Assembly (NCBI GenBank): GCA_030834895.1
Contig: JAUQXA010000059.1
Location: 1-64,000, forward strand
Direction of reading: 5' to 3'
Length of the DNA stretch: 64,000 nucleotides
DNA from: Anaerolineales bacterium
Lineage (GTDB): Bacteria; Chloroflexota; Anaerolineae; Anaerolineales; Villigracilaceae
Shown: one piece after another, positions 23,843-32,249 of the stretch
How positions within the stretch are numbered: the stretch's first letter is position 1
Layout of the letters: each line of letters begins with the position of its first letter
The notes under the pieces: generated by a model
Databases searched by the model: none
Told to the model about the DNA's origin: nothing
Seen by the model: only the letters and a program-made list of their open reading frames with translations
Translations under genes and position numbers: made by a program

Positions 23843-25471
23843 ATGTCTGAAATGATTGCTGGTGAAGCACAAGGCAAAAAACTATATGCTCGTAAAAGCT
23901 CCGGCCTGGTCAGGACAATTGGTGTCTTTGGCGCCATGGTATTTGGCGTTCACTGCATCAGCCTTTCCTCCTCGGGTCTGATCCCGTTCTCCTGGGTGGC
24001 AGGCGTGTGGCCCGGGAGCAGTATCATCGGCGTGCTGACAGTCGCGATGTTCTTCTGCCTGTTCCATGCCTACACCTACTCAGTGATTGGCGCCACCATG
24101 CCCCGCTCTGCGGCTGACTATACCCTTGCGAGCCGCACACTAAGCGCACCTTTGGCGTTTGCCGCCTCCTGGACGCTGGTCATCTTCAGCGCCATGGTTG
24201 CGGGCTCCCTGATTGCCTGGATTCCCAAGACCGCCTTCCCTGTCCTCTTTAGGACCATGGGCATCGTCATGAACAATCCCAGCTTTATCGCCTTTGCGGA
24301 TTATTCCGTGACGCCGGCGGGCATCGCCTTGATCGGGACGGTCTGCGCTCTCATCACATTCGGGTTGATGATTTTGCCGACCCGCACCATCCTCCGCATC
24401 CTGGAAGTGGGCTTCTTCCTCGGCTTGTTGGCGTGGGTTATCATTTACTTCCAGCTTGGCACCGCCGCCAAGGATGCCTTCCCCGCCGCCTGGGATCAGT
24501 TCATGGGCGCAGGCAGTTATGCTGGACGCATCGAGCTTGCCAAGGCAAATGGCATGGTGACCAATCCCAACGTCGCCATGATGACCCTGGCTGGCTTGAT
24601 CATGGGCTTCTGGATTTTCTACGGTTACTACATCCCCACCTTCTTTGCTGGCGAGGTGAAGCAGGCTGAAAACACCCTGATCGCCGGTTCCTGGGCATCC
24701 CTGATTGTGACCTGGGCGATCTTCGTCGCGGCGGCGCTTCTGCTCCAGAGGCTTGTCCCGTTGGAATGGGTTGCGGCTGAATCCTATCTGAGCAATGCCG
24801 GTGTGGCAGATGCCAACCCCATGCCATGGATCACCTTCTACGCCGCCATCCTCAAGCCGAACATCATCCTGCTCTGGATTGTTGCGATTGCCTGGTTCTA
24901 CACCCTGATCAACCTGGCGCAGACCTACTTCTTCTATTGCAGCCGCATCATCTTCGCCTGGTCGTTTGACCGCCTGATCCCCGAAAAGGTCTGCTACATT
25001 CACCCAACCCTCCACAGCCCGATTGTCGCCATCGCGATCATCACCGCCATTGCCGAAGTGGGCGTGCTGGATGCCTCTGGTCTGTTCTGGCCCGGCAGCG
25101 TGATGGGCGCGCAACTGAACTTCGTGTTCTTTGCTGTTTGTACGCAATTGGTCCCAGTTTTGGCGATTACCCTGTTCCCGTTTACCAAACCCGACCTGTT
25201 CGAAAATGCCAGCGCGTTTGTGAAGCGCAAGATTGGCAATGTGCCGGTGATTACGATTATCGGCGGAATCACCATGGCTTATCTCCTGTGGATGATTATC
25301 GCCTCCTTCCTTTATCCCGCCGTGGGCGGACGCATCGGCCCCGGCACGCTTGGAACGCTGGCTGGCTTTGTGATCAGCGGTCTGATCGTCTTCTATGTGG
25401 CTCGCTGGTACCGCATGAGCAAGGAAGGTATCGACATCAACTGGACCTTCCAATCCGTGCCTCCCATTTAG
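23843..25471 (+). CDS. APC superfamily permease (amino acid or amine uptake)
   Basis: The 542-residue membrane protein has about 12 or more spans. The N-terminal GVFGAMVFGVHCISLSSSG has the position of the APC substrate-binding helix 1, followed by AATMPRSAADY-like GATMPRSAADYTLASR, a family hallmark. The substrate is probably an amino acid or polyamine. A strong aaaggaga site precedes the start. It lies 48 bases after the regulator gene and is likely controlled by it. A hairpin follows the stop codon, which could set higher permease levels than the downstream enzymes. Confidence 0.9.
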   Translation: MSEMIAGEAQGKKLYARKSSGLVRTIGVFGAMVFGVHCISLSSSGLIPFSWVAGVWPGSSIIGVLTVAMFFCLFHAYTYSVIGATMPRSAADYTLASRTLSAPLAFAASWTLVIFSAMVAGSLIAWIPKTAFPVLFRTMGIVMNNPSFIAFADYSVTPAGIALIGTVCALITFGLMILPTRTILRILEVGFFLGLLAWVIIYFQLGTAAKDAFPAAWDQFMGAGSYAGRIELAKANGMVTNPNVAMMTLAGLIMGFWIFYGYYIPTFFAGEVKQAENTLIAGSWASLIVTWAIFVAAALLLQRLVPLEWVAAESYLSNAGVADANPMPWITFYAAILKPNIILLWIVAIAWFYTLINLAQTYFFYCSRIIFAWSFDRLIPEKVCYIHPTLHSPIVAIAIITAIAEVGVLDASGLFWPGSVMGAQLNFVFFAVCTQLVPVLAITLFPFTKPDLFENASAFVKRKIGNVPVITIIGGITMAYLLWMIIASFLYPAVGGRIGPGTLGTLAGFVISGLIVFYVARWYRMSKEGIDINWTFQSVPPI

Positions 25472-25487
25472 CCAGACTTTTGTTTGA

Positions 25488-25520
25488 CATCAGTGGTTCG
25501 GGTTCGCCGAACCACTGATG
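25488..25520. repeat. Intra-operon hairpin after the permease gene
   Basis: The arms catcagtggttcgg and ccgaaccactgatg are perfect 14-base complements with a five-base loop. No long T run follows, so read-through to the next gene 24 bases later is likely. It may act as a partial terminator or mRNA-stabilising end. Confidence 0.7.
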
Positions 25521-25543
25521 AACTTTATCTTTTGGAGTGTTAC

Positions 25544-26497
25544 ATGAAAATGATACGCATCCTTTATGGGTCTGACTTTCACGGCTCGGATATTGTGTTC
25601 CGCAAATTTATTGCTTCCGCCCTTCAATACAAGGCGAATGTTCTCATCGTTGGCGGGGATGTGACCGGCAAAGCCATGGTCCCCGTTATCCACCAGGGAG
25701 GCGGACATTACTCTGCCAACCTGTTCGGCGGTGACCTGAGCGCAGCCACCCTTGACGAACTCGATAAAGTAAAGAAATCCATCAGCAATGTCGGCTTTTA
25801 TCCCATTGTGCTGGAAAAGGATGAAGCTGAAGAATTGGAAAAGAACCACGACAAGATGACTGCCCGTTTCGAGCGCGAGATGTGCCAGCGCATCCGCGAG
25901 TGGATGATTCTTGCCGAAGAAAAACTCGTACCGCAAAAAATGGATTTGTATTTCATGCCGGGGAACGATGACCTGGCCTCGATTGACAATACCCTCGCGG
26001 AATTCAAGCATGTCCGCAACCCGGATATGAAGCGTTTTGAACTGGAGGGTGGATACGAACTCGTTGGCAATTCCAACGCCAACATGACCCCCTGGACGTG
26101 CGCCCGCGACATCGAAGAGGATGAACTAACGAGAAAGATGGACACCCTCGCCGGGATGATCCAGAACCCGGAGCGTACCATCGCAGTTTTGCACGTTCCA
26201 CCTCTCGATTCAGGGCTGGATACCTGTCCCGAGCTGGACAAAAACCTCAAGATCATCACCCAGGGCGGGCAGGTGGTGATGAAAGGCGCCGGGTCGAGTG
26301 CTGTCAAAAACTTCATCGAAAAAGTACAGCCCATGTTGACGCTTCATGGACATATCCATGAGTCGCCGGGACACGTGCGCAATGGGCGCACACTTTCGAT
26401 CAACGCCGGTAGCGAATATGCCGAGGGAATTTTGAAGGCGGCAATCATCAACCTCGAGAATGGCAAGATCAAGGGTCACTTGTTGATCTCATCCTAA
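25544..26497 (+). CDS. Calcineurin-like metallophosphoesterase
   Basis: The 317-residue product carries the two-metal phosphoesterase motifs in order: DFHGSD (D-x-H), VGGDVTG (GD), PGNDD (the GNH(D/E) site with D in place of H) and LHGHIHES (GHxH). It hydrolyses a phosphomonoester or diester; the substrate is unknown. ATG 25544 follows ggag by seven bases; an ATG six bases on (25550) is also possible. The replacement of the catalytic-site His in GNHD by Asp occurs in some groups and may alter activity. It sits in the HutC-controlled operon, ten bases ahead of the next gene. Confidence 0.88.
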   Translation: MKMIRILYGSDFHGSDIVFRKFIASALQYKANVLIVGGDVTGKAMVPVIHQGGGHYSANLFGGDLSAATLDELDKVKKSISNVGFYPIVLEKDEAEELEKNHDKMTARFEREMCQRIREWMILAEEKLVPQKMDLYFMPGNDDLASIDNTLAEFKHVRNPDMKRFELEGGYELVGNSNANMTPWTCARDIEEDELTRKMDTLAGMIQNPERTIAVLHVPPLDSGLDTCPELDKNLKIITQGGQVVMKGAGSSAVKNFIEKVQPMLTLHGHIHESPGHVRNGRTLSINAGSEYAEGILKAAIINLENGKIKGHLLISS

Positions 26498-26507
26498 CGG
26501 AGGAAGC

Positions 26508-27287
26508 ATGGGTAAATACGGCGAAATTTTGGAAGATTTCTACTCGGAGCGCACCCGCATCGTGGATGCTCTTGCGCAGGATGAAAACAAGCATGTCATC
26601 ATGCGCCTGATCGGCGCCCTGGCATTTCGTACTCATTGTCCGCAATTTGGTTATTTTCAGGATAAGTTGGGACGCAAATTTACGGATATTGACTTTGCCT
26701 CCTACCCTCGTTTTGGCAGAGATATTCGACGTATCCTGACCGAACTCGGATATGAAGAAGACAAACAGGTGACGCAACTGTTCGGGGATCGTCGGATGGT
26801 GTTCCACGACCCGGCGTTTGGTCGTCACATCGACGTGTTTTACAACCTGCTCGATTACTGTCACCCAGTCTCCTTCGTTGGTCGCCTTGAAGCCGAGGAA
26901 TTGACAATCCCCCTTGCGGAACTTCTGCTCGAGAAGATGCAGATCGTCCAAATCAATGAGAAGGACGTGATCGACAGCATCATGCTCCTGCGTGAGCATC
27001 CCATTGGTGACACAGACAAGGAAACCGTCAATGCCGCCATCATTTCCCGCATTCTGGCAAATGATTGGGGCTACTGGCGGACGGTCACCGGCAACTTGAA
27101 TGTCTTGAAAGAAAAACTCGAGACTTACGATGGGCTCTCAGGTGAAGACCGCGAGGTTGTTCGCAAACGTATCGCCGAACTCGAAGCCCGTATCGATGCC
27201 GCGCCCAAGACCTTGAAGTGGAAGGCGCGCGCCCAGATCGGTGAACGAATGAAGTGGTACAAAGATGTGGAAGAGTTGGAACGGTAA
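26508..27287 (+). CDS. Nucleotidyltransferase-like protein of unknown role
   Basis: The 259-residue product contains a segment resembling the minimal nucleotidyltransferase fold: GALAFRTHCPQFGY, then LGRKFTDIDFASY (a D-x-D-like pair), and later RHIDVFYNLLDYCH as a possible third carboxylate. A helical region and a C-terminal basic stretch follow. I do not recognise a named family. There is no HEPN partner, so a toxin-antitoxin reading is unlikely; adenylylation or substrate activation within the operon is possible. It starts ten bases after the phosphoesterase stop with a ggagga site. Confidence 0.75.
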   Translation: MGKYGEILEDFYSERTRIVDALAQDENKHVIMRLIGALAFRTHCPQFGYFQDKLGRKFTDIDFASYPRFGRDIRRILTELGYEEDKQVTQLFGDRRMVFHDPAFGRHIDVFYNLLDYCHPVSFVGRLEAEELTIPLAELLLEKMQIVQINEKDVIDSIMLLREHPIGDTDKETVNAAIISRILANDWGYWRTVTGNLNVLKEKLETYDGLSGEDREVVRKRIAELEARIDAAPKTLKWKARAQIGERMKWYKDVEELER

Positions 27288-27338
27288 ATAAAGACTCTTT
27301 CAATTTCCCGATTATTATAAAACTGAAAAGGAATATAT

Positions 27339-28439
27339 ATGAAACCCGCCGAAGACTTTATCGTGCCATGGGTAAAAGCTGCCGAACCTTATAGTGACAA
27401 ACACATGGATGTCGCCTGGGAAAATCCCCAGATCGTCCGTATGATGTCGAATGAAAACCTGCTTGCGCCTTCAGAAAATGTTTTGGAAGCGATTGTCGAA
27501 GCCGCCAAACTGGGGAATCTCTACCCCGGTTCCGGTCCCCAACTGCGCCAGAAACTTGGTGAAGCGGCTGGTCTGACCGCCGACCACGTCCTGCTGGGCA
27601 CCGGCTCGACCGACGTGATCAATACCGTGGTGCATACCTTCGTCGCCCCCGGCGATGAAGTGGTCATCCCTGTCCCCACCTTCCCGATGTATGAAGCTCG
27701 TGTGAAAGTGGCTGGCGGCATCCCTGTGCAGGTGCCGATGATGTCCAATTTCTACTGGGACATGCCTGCCATCCTCAAAGCTGTCACGCCAAAGACAAAA
27801 CTCATCTTCATCTGCTCGCCCAACAACCCAACCGGCAACCAGATCAAAATGGAAGACTTGTTGAAGATTCTCGATTTGGGAATCCCAACCTTCTTTGACG
27901 AAGCATATTACGAACTGGAAAATAATGTAGCCACTCGTGCGTCCATGATCAAGAAATACCCACACATGATGGTCAACCGCACCTTCTCCAAGGCTTTTGG
28001 ACTTGCGGGATTCCGCGTCGGCTATTTGCTGTGTGACCCGAAATTCGCCACCTACTTCAACCGTGTTCGTATCCCTTGGAATGTCAGCTTGATCGCCATT
28101 GCCGCCGCCCTGGCTGGTTTTGAGGATACGGCAGACCAGGAACGCAAACGCAAGAATGTAATCGAAGGCCGGGATTATATCTATAACGAAATCAACAAGA
28201 TTCCCGGCATGCGCGCCTTCCCCTCTGAAGGTAATTTCGTGCTGATCGATGCCAGCATTCTCAACAAGGATTCGCTCGAGATTCGCGATTACATGTCGTC
28301 AAAGGGAATCTACATCCGCCCGATGAGCGGACATAACATGTCGCGCGGATTTATCCGCATCACCATTGGCACTCCCGAACAAAACCAGCTCTTCATCCAG
28401 GTTTTCAAGGAATACGCCACAAAGATTTTGGGACTCTAG
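27339..28439 (+). CDS. PLP-dependent aminotransferase, histidinol-phosphate aminotransferase-like
   Basis: The 366-residue class I/II (fold type I) enzyme shows LGTGSTDVIN (phosphate-binding region), CSPNNPTGN, FFDEAYYEL and the PLP-lysine segment TFSKAFGLAGFRVGY, ending in the substrate-carboxylate Arg region SRGFIRITIG. HisC-like enzymes transaminate or decarboxylate phosphorylated amino acids, but there are no histidine or cobalamin genes here, so the physiological substrate is likely different. Its product would be a 2-oxo compound or aldehyde. It lies in the HutC operon, 25 bases before the kinase gene. Confidence 0.9.
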   Translation: MKPAEDFIVPWVKAAEPYSDKHMDVAWENPQIVRMMSNENLLAPSENVLEAIVEAAKLGNLYPGSGPQLRQKLGEAAGLTADHVLLGTGSTDVINTVVHTFVAPGDEVVIPVPTFPMYEARVKVAGGIPVQVPMMSNFYWDMPAILKAVTPKTKLIFICSPNNPTGNQIKMEDLLKILDLGIPTFFDEAYYELENNVATRASMIKKYPHMMVNRTFSKAFGLAGFRVGYLLCDPKFATYFNRVRIPWNVSLIAIAAALAGFEDTADQERKRKNVIEGRDYIYNEINKIPGMRAFPSEGNFVLIDASILNKDSLEIRDYMSSKGIYIRPMSGHNMSRGFIRITIGTPEQNQLFIQVFKEYATKILGL

Positions 28440-28464
28440 TTCCAAACAACACGGGAGTGATCGA

Positions 28465-30000
28465 ATGACTCAGAAAAAATATATCCTGGCTCACGATACC
28501 GGCACGGGTGGGAACAAGGCCGTGCTGTGCGACCTGCAAGGGAAAGTGCTGTATTCGGCCTACGAGTCCTACGGAATCTCTTATCCACAGCCGGAGTGGG
28601 TCGAGCAGGACCCGGATGAATTGTGGCGGGTCGTGGCCGCCACCTCCCGTAAAGTCATTCAGGAATCGGGAATCGACCCGGTGGATATTATCGGTGTGGG
28701 TGTTTCTGCTCAAATGTGGAATACCCTGCCTGTCGACGAAAAAGGCAAGCCGCTGACCCCGATGCTTTCGTGGCTGGATCTGCGCAGTATCAAGCAAGCC
28801 GACCGCGTCACGTTGGGCGATATGCCCTCCTTCCTCTTCGAGCACACCGGCAATATCCCGACAGCCAAGGATAGCATTCCCAAAATCCTCTGGCTGAAAG
28901 AGGAGAGACCAGACATTTGGAATCGGACAGCCTATCTGCTGGATTGCAAGGAATACATTCTCTTCAAGTTGACCGGCAAAATTGCAATCGATTGGGTGGG
29001 AGCCTCAGTCTACTTCCTTTTCAACCCGTATACCAAGAAGTGGTCGCAGGAGGTCTGCAAGGAACTCGGCATTCCGTTGGAAAAGCTTCCCCCAGCTTAT
29101 CCGTGTACTGAAGTGATTGGCGAGATCACAGAAGAAGCCGCGAAGGAAACCGGACTCAAGGCGGGGACGCCCGTTGTGATTTGCGCGGGCGATGTGGCGG
29201 TGGCTCAATCGGGGGCGGCGGCGAATCAGGAAGGCAAAGTCCACCTGTGCATTGGCACAGCCACGTGGATCGGCGTCTCGACGTCAACCTTCCTCAATGA
29301 CCCGATCAAGCCATTTTGGGGACTGAACCATATCGACCCAAAGAAATACATCATTGCCGGTGAGATGGAAACCGGCGGCGGCGCATTAATGTGGTTCCGT
29401 GATGCGTTCTGTCAAGAGGAGAAGAGGTTGGCGGCGGAACAGGGCCGGTCAGTTTATGAGTTGATCAACGATCAGGTCGAGACGATCCCTCCCGGCTCGG
29501 ACAAGTTGATTTTCCTGCCCTGGCTTTCGGGCGAACGCGCCCCAGTGCTGGATCATTATGCGCGCGGCGGTTTTATTGGTTTGAACATGGGGCACAATAA
29601 GAGTCACATGGCGCGGGCGGTGATGGAAGGAGTCGCCTATCACCTGCGCTGGATTTGTGAGTCAATGGAAAGAGTCGGTTTCCAAATTGACGCATTCAAC
29701 GGCATCGGTGGCGGATGCAACAGCAACGCCTGGACGCAGATCATCAGTGACGTGACCGGAAAGCCACTGCGGGTGGTGAACAACCACATGGAGGCGGGCG
29801 CGGTGGGCGCGGCCTTGACCGTCGCTGTGGGGCTTGGTGTCTATCCAAATATGGACGCGCTCGACGATTTGATCGGCATCGACCACGAGGTCCAGCCGGA
29901 TGAAGGACGCTGGAAGCGCTATGATGCGATGTATCAGGAATATCGCAATTTGTATAAATTACTGGTGCCTGTGCATCGAAGGCTATATCAAATCCCATGA
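28465..30000 (+). CDS. FGGY family carbohydrate kinase (xylulokinase-like)
   Basis: The 511-residue kinase has the FGGY layout: an N-terminal ATPase-like motif LAHDTGTGGNKAVLCD, the substrate loop VEQDPDELW, VGVSAQMWNTLP and WLDLRS, and the C-terminal domain with GERAPVLDHYARGGFIGL and GGGCNSNAWTQIISDV. It phosphorylates a sugar or polyol using ATP. Which one cannot be read from sequence alone; xylulokinase is the nearest well-known relative. ATG 28465 follows gggagtga; upstream in-frame codons overlap the aminotransferase and are rejected. Confidence 0.92.
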   Translation: MTQKKYILAHDTGTGGNKAVLCDLQGKVLYSAYESYGISYPQPEWVEQDPDELWRVVAATSRKVIQESGIDPVDIIGVGVSAQMWNTLPVDEKGKPLTPMLSWLDLRSIKQADRVTLGDMPSFLFEHTGNIPTAKDSIPKILWLKEERPDIWNRTAYLLDCKEYILFKLTGKIAIDWVGASVYFLFNPYTKKWSQEVCKELGIPLEKLPPAYPCTEVIGEITEEAAKETGLKAGTPVVICAGDVAVAQSGAAANQEGKVHLCIGTATWIGVSTSTFLNDPIKPFWGLNHIDPKKYIIAGEMETGGGALMWFRDAFCQEEKRLAAEQGRSVYELINDQVETIPPGSDKLIFLPWLSGERAPVLDHYARGGFIGLNMGHNKSHMARAVMEGVAYHLRWICESMERVGFQIDAFNGIGGGCNSNAWTQIISDVTGKPLRVVNNHMEAGAVGAALTVAVGLGVYPNMDALDDLIGIDHEVQPDEGRWKRYDAMYQEYRNLYKLLVPVHRRLYQIP

Positions 30001-30692
30001 AAGTATTCATCGACCGTCAGAAAGTCAACGCGCACGCCACGTGGTCGAATGTTGCCAGCGTTGGAGGGTTGATGCTGTTACTTGCAAGCGTGGTGCTGCC
30101 GTTGTTCCTGCCGTCTTGGGCTAATTTTGCCTATGTGTTCATGATCGTGGGAATGGGCTCTGCAATGATTGGGATTTACTTTGCCAACCGATGGGTGAGA
30201 AAACCACGCCCGGAGGAGAGTCTGGCAAAGGCGCTCAAATCTTTCGATGACCATTATCGTTTGTACCACTATCCATCCCTGCCATGTGATCACCTCCTGC
30301 TGACCCCAAACGGCGTGGTTATTCTGGAAGTTTTCAATCTAAGCGGAAGTTTTTCCTACAAGCAGGGACGCTGGAAAGAGGCAATGACAATTGGCAGGGC
30401 ATTACGTTATATCGTTGAAGAGCATATTGGCGACCCTGTCCTTACAGCGAGACAAGTGGAAAAGGAACTTGATCGGCGCTTTAAGAAGGAGTTTGGTTCG
30501 GAAGTGACCATTCCCATTAAATCCGTGGTTGCCTTTACCCATGCGGCAGTAGACTTGGATGTCGACGAATCGCCAATCCCAATATGTAAGGCAGACAAAC
30601 TAAAGAAGCAAGTGGCACTCAATGCCCCCCGCTTGACGACGGAACAGTATGAAAAAATAGCCCGGCTTTTGGAGTCCCTGACAACCCAATAG
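29997..30692 (+). CDS. NERD-domain membrane protein
   Basis: The 231-residue product begins with two hydrophobic spans (about 23-42 and 46-64), followed by a NERD-like nuclease-related domain (about 85-190: CDHLLLTPNGVVILEVFN and SVVAFTHAAVDLDV). The E-V in ILEVFN occupies the place where active nuclease-like folds have E-x-K, so catalysis is doubtful. ATG 29997 overlaps the kinase stop by four bases (ATGA), so it is coupled to it. Why a NERD protein ends a catabolic operon is unclear. A decayed relative is at 40809-41011. Confidence 0.8.
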   Translation: MKVFIDRQKVNAHATWSNVASVGGLMLLLASVVLPLFLPSWANFAYVFMIVGMGSAMIGIYFANRWVRKPRPEESLAKALKSFDDHYRLYHYPSLPCDHLLLTPNGVVILEVFNLSGSFSYKQGRWKEAMTIGRALRYIVEEHIGDPVLTARQVEKELDRRFKKEFGSEVTIPIKSVVAFTHAAVDLDVDESPIPICKADKLKKQVALNAPRLTTEQYEKIARLLESLTTQ

Positions 30693-30993
30693 CTAAAACA
30701 TATTGCAACTGCCAAGCCCGTTTCCAAACGATGGAGGCGGGCTTTTGTGTTGATTTGTTTGAAGGATTAATGTATAGTAGTGGCAGGTGAGTGATACTAA
30801 TTTCTCACTGGGGAGAATATAGTTGAAGGTATGGATTTACTGTTGCAGTGAAATCCAGCCTTTGCAAAAAAACGGTTGGCATTCCCATGACAGATTCACA
30901 GTGGAGAATTGACAAGAGTAGGTATGTGTCAGTTCTTTGAAAAGATGGAATCTTTTCAAACAGTAGAGCACGATTTGCAAATAGGAGATAGTT
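30693..30993. other. Spacer before the SLOG gene
   Basis: It holds the terminator at 30714 and then AT-rich sequence with a perfect 11-base hairpin at 30936-30960 (tttgaaaagat, loop gga) about 30 bases before the next start codon. A ttgaca box occurs at 30909, but no convincing -10 follows. I see no gene. Confidence 0.5.
30714..30747 (+). terminator. Terminator of the HutC operon
   Basis: The arms aagcccgtttcca and tggaggcgggctt (two G-T pairs) are followed by ttgtgttg. It resembles the terminator at 22681 in sequence as well as in shape, sharing tggaggcggg. Confidence 0.8.
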
Positions 30994-31653
30994 ATGATTA
31001 TTAGACAACTTATACTTAAACACGGTATTAAAGTCGGGGCGGCAAACATTGATGATGGCAGGGAAATTCCTGAGGCGCTCAAAGAGCTCGGGATTCCCTA
31101 CCCAAAAACCGTAATAGTTTTAGTTGGTGGTGCAGGCGGAATAGAATGGCTTGATAAATTCCCCATGCGGAAAGCAGTCGGTATTGTTGCCAGGCTTGCA
31201 GAAGAGACCCGGTCCGTTGTTGTGGACGGCGGGACTCAGGCAGGCATTATGACTGAAATTGGAAGACAGCGAAAACGAAACAAATTTTCCTTTCCGCTGA
31301 TTGGAGTCGTTTTTGACAGCCTGTTGATGAAAGAAAAGCCTCAGGACATTTTAGATTCCAATCATACGGGTTTCTTTATGGTCCCCGGTGATAACTGGGG
31401 GGATGAATCGTCATGGATATCCAGGATTGCGACAGGCATTTCTGGAAATGAAAAGTCAATAACAATTCTCATAAACGGCGGAGAGATATCACAACACGAC
31501 GTTCAATACAGTATGTTGGAAAACCGCCCCATCTTCATCATGCGCGGTACAGGACGCCTGGCAGATGAGATCACACTGACAAAAAACGTTGTTGCGGTTG
31601 ATATTTCAAAGAAACCGGATGAAATTCTGGAAACTTTGAGATCGAAATTATAA
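30994..31653 (+). CDS. SLOG superfamily protein, LSDAT (TRPM-like) type
   Basis: The 219-residue product has a Rossmann-like SLOG core: VIVLVGGAGGIEWLD (nucleotide-binding glycine loop), SVVVDGGTQAGIM (second glycine motif) and ITILINGGEIS, with a C-terminal RPIFIMRGTGRLADEI. This pattern matches the LSDAT branch, related to the N-terminal domain of TRPM channels, thought to bind NAD-derived or other nucleotide ligands. Here it stands alone, without a channel or effector domain. The gene is AT-richer than its neighbours and has an aggaga site. A signalling or sensing role is inferred only. Confidence 0.85.
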   Translation: MIIRQLILKHGIKVGAANIDDGREIPEALKELGIPYPKTVIVLVGGAGGIEWLDKFPMRKAVGIVARLAEETRSVVVDGGTQAGIMTEIGRQRKRNKFSFPLIGVVFDSLLMKEKPQDILDSNHTGFFMVPGDNWGDESSWISRIATGISGNEKSITILINGGEISQHDVQYSMLENRPIFIMRGTGRLADEITLTKNVVAVDISKKPDEILETLRSKL

Positions 31654-31684
31654 AGTTTGGATTGATTCTTTCAACATTGTTTAT

Positions 31685-31773
31685 ATTTGCAATCCCCTTC
31701 CGGCTAAATTTTGCGCGGAGATCGTGTCGCTCTGAGTTTCGATATGTTGCCTTGGAACTGCAAGACCTAATCC
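31685..31773 (-). pseudogene. Decayed histidine kinase C-terminus, copy 1
   Basis: On the minus strand this reads GLAVPRQHIETQSDT then ISAQNLAGRGLQI and a stop. It aligns with the G2-box end of sensor kinases (GLGLAIAKQLVEAQGG) and with copy 2 nearby. The glycines after the helix are lost. No upstream kinase body remains. Confidence 0.6.
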
Positions 31774-31805
31774 CGCTCCGCTTGAGATGTGCGAGCGGGA
31801 TTTAT
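31769..31805 (+). terminator. Hairpin adjoining kinase remnant 1
   Basis: The arms aatcccgctc and gagcgggatt are perfect complements, followed by ttatcttt. The left arm is part of the kinase-derived sequence. Confidence 0.6.
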
Positions 31806-31861
31806 CTTTGGGCTGGAAACGATCAGGGTGGTTTCATTTGCAAATCGATAGCCAAGTGGGC

Positions 31862-31966
31862 TTATTTCCCCAACTTCACCATCACCTGCAACCCGCTTTC
31901 GAGTAAATTGTGTGCTGAAATCCTCCCGCCCTGCGCTTCGACGAGTTGTTTGGCAATTGCCAATCC
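31862..31966 (-). pseudogene. Decayed histidine kinase C-terminus, copy 2
   Basis: On the minus strand this reads GLAIAKQLVEAQGGRISA then HNLLESGLQVMVKLGK and TAA, the exact form of a sensor-kinase ATPase-domain end (G2 box, helix, two beta strands and stop). The conserved glycines GG survive. Nothing of the N-terminal kinase remains; immediately upstream is a terminator hairpin. Confidence 0.75.
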
Positions 31967-31993
31967 CACCCATCACATGGGTGGGATTTTTTT
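31962..31993 (+). terminator. Strong terminator adjoining kinase remnant 2
   Basis: The arms aatcccacccat (31962-31973) and atgggtgggatt (31977-31988) are perfect 12-base complements with a three-base loop and run into seven T. It probably ends read-through from the SLOG gene. Confidence 0.85.
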
Positions 31994-32220
31994 ATGCGCC
32001 CTTTGGCGTTGGTTGAGGCATGGGTATTCTCAAAGCTGCGAGACCGAATTGAGGAGATGTCCCATAACTAGAGCTTCATGATTGTCACCTATCTGCATAA
32101 GCAGGAGAATATTCCAAATGTGCCATCCATGCCAAGCGACTAGTGGGCTGTTTGGCATGAAAATAACCTACTCAAAACCCTTATAGATCGAATCGAGTTA
32201 CGGTTGATCTGCAAAAATCA

Positions 32221-32249
32221 TTGACATATTCCAGAAAGTGTGCTAATAT
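32221..32249 (+). promoter_or_regulatory. Consensus sigma-70 promoter of the IclR gene
   Basis: TTGACA (32221-32226), a 17-base spacer and TAATAT (32244-32249) form a near-perfect housekeeping promoter, with a transcription start expected near 32256, about 95 bases before the start codon. Confidence 0.85.

Noticed and set aside
24140..25453. 437-codon minus-strand open frame opposite the APC permease
   Set aside because: Its product is rich in Gly, Asp, His and Glu with no domain, as expected from the reverse reading of hydrophobic codons. The plus-strand permease is clear.
26508..27287. Nucleotidyltransferase of a MNT-HEPN toxin-antitoxin pair
   Set aside because: There is no HEPN gene beside it, the protein is longer than MNT antitoxins and it sits inside a metabolic operon.
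29997..31653. NERD plus SLOG genes as a defence system
   Set aside because: They are separated by a terminator and about 300 bases, and the NERD gene is translationally coupled to a sugar kinase. No effector or further defence gene is present.
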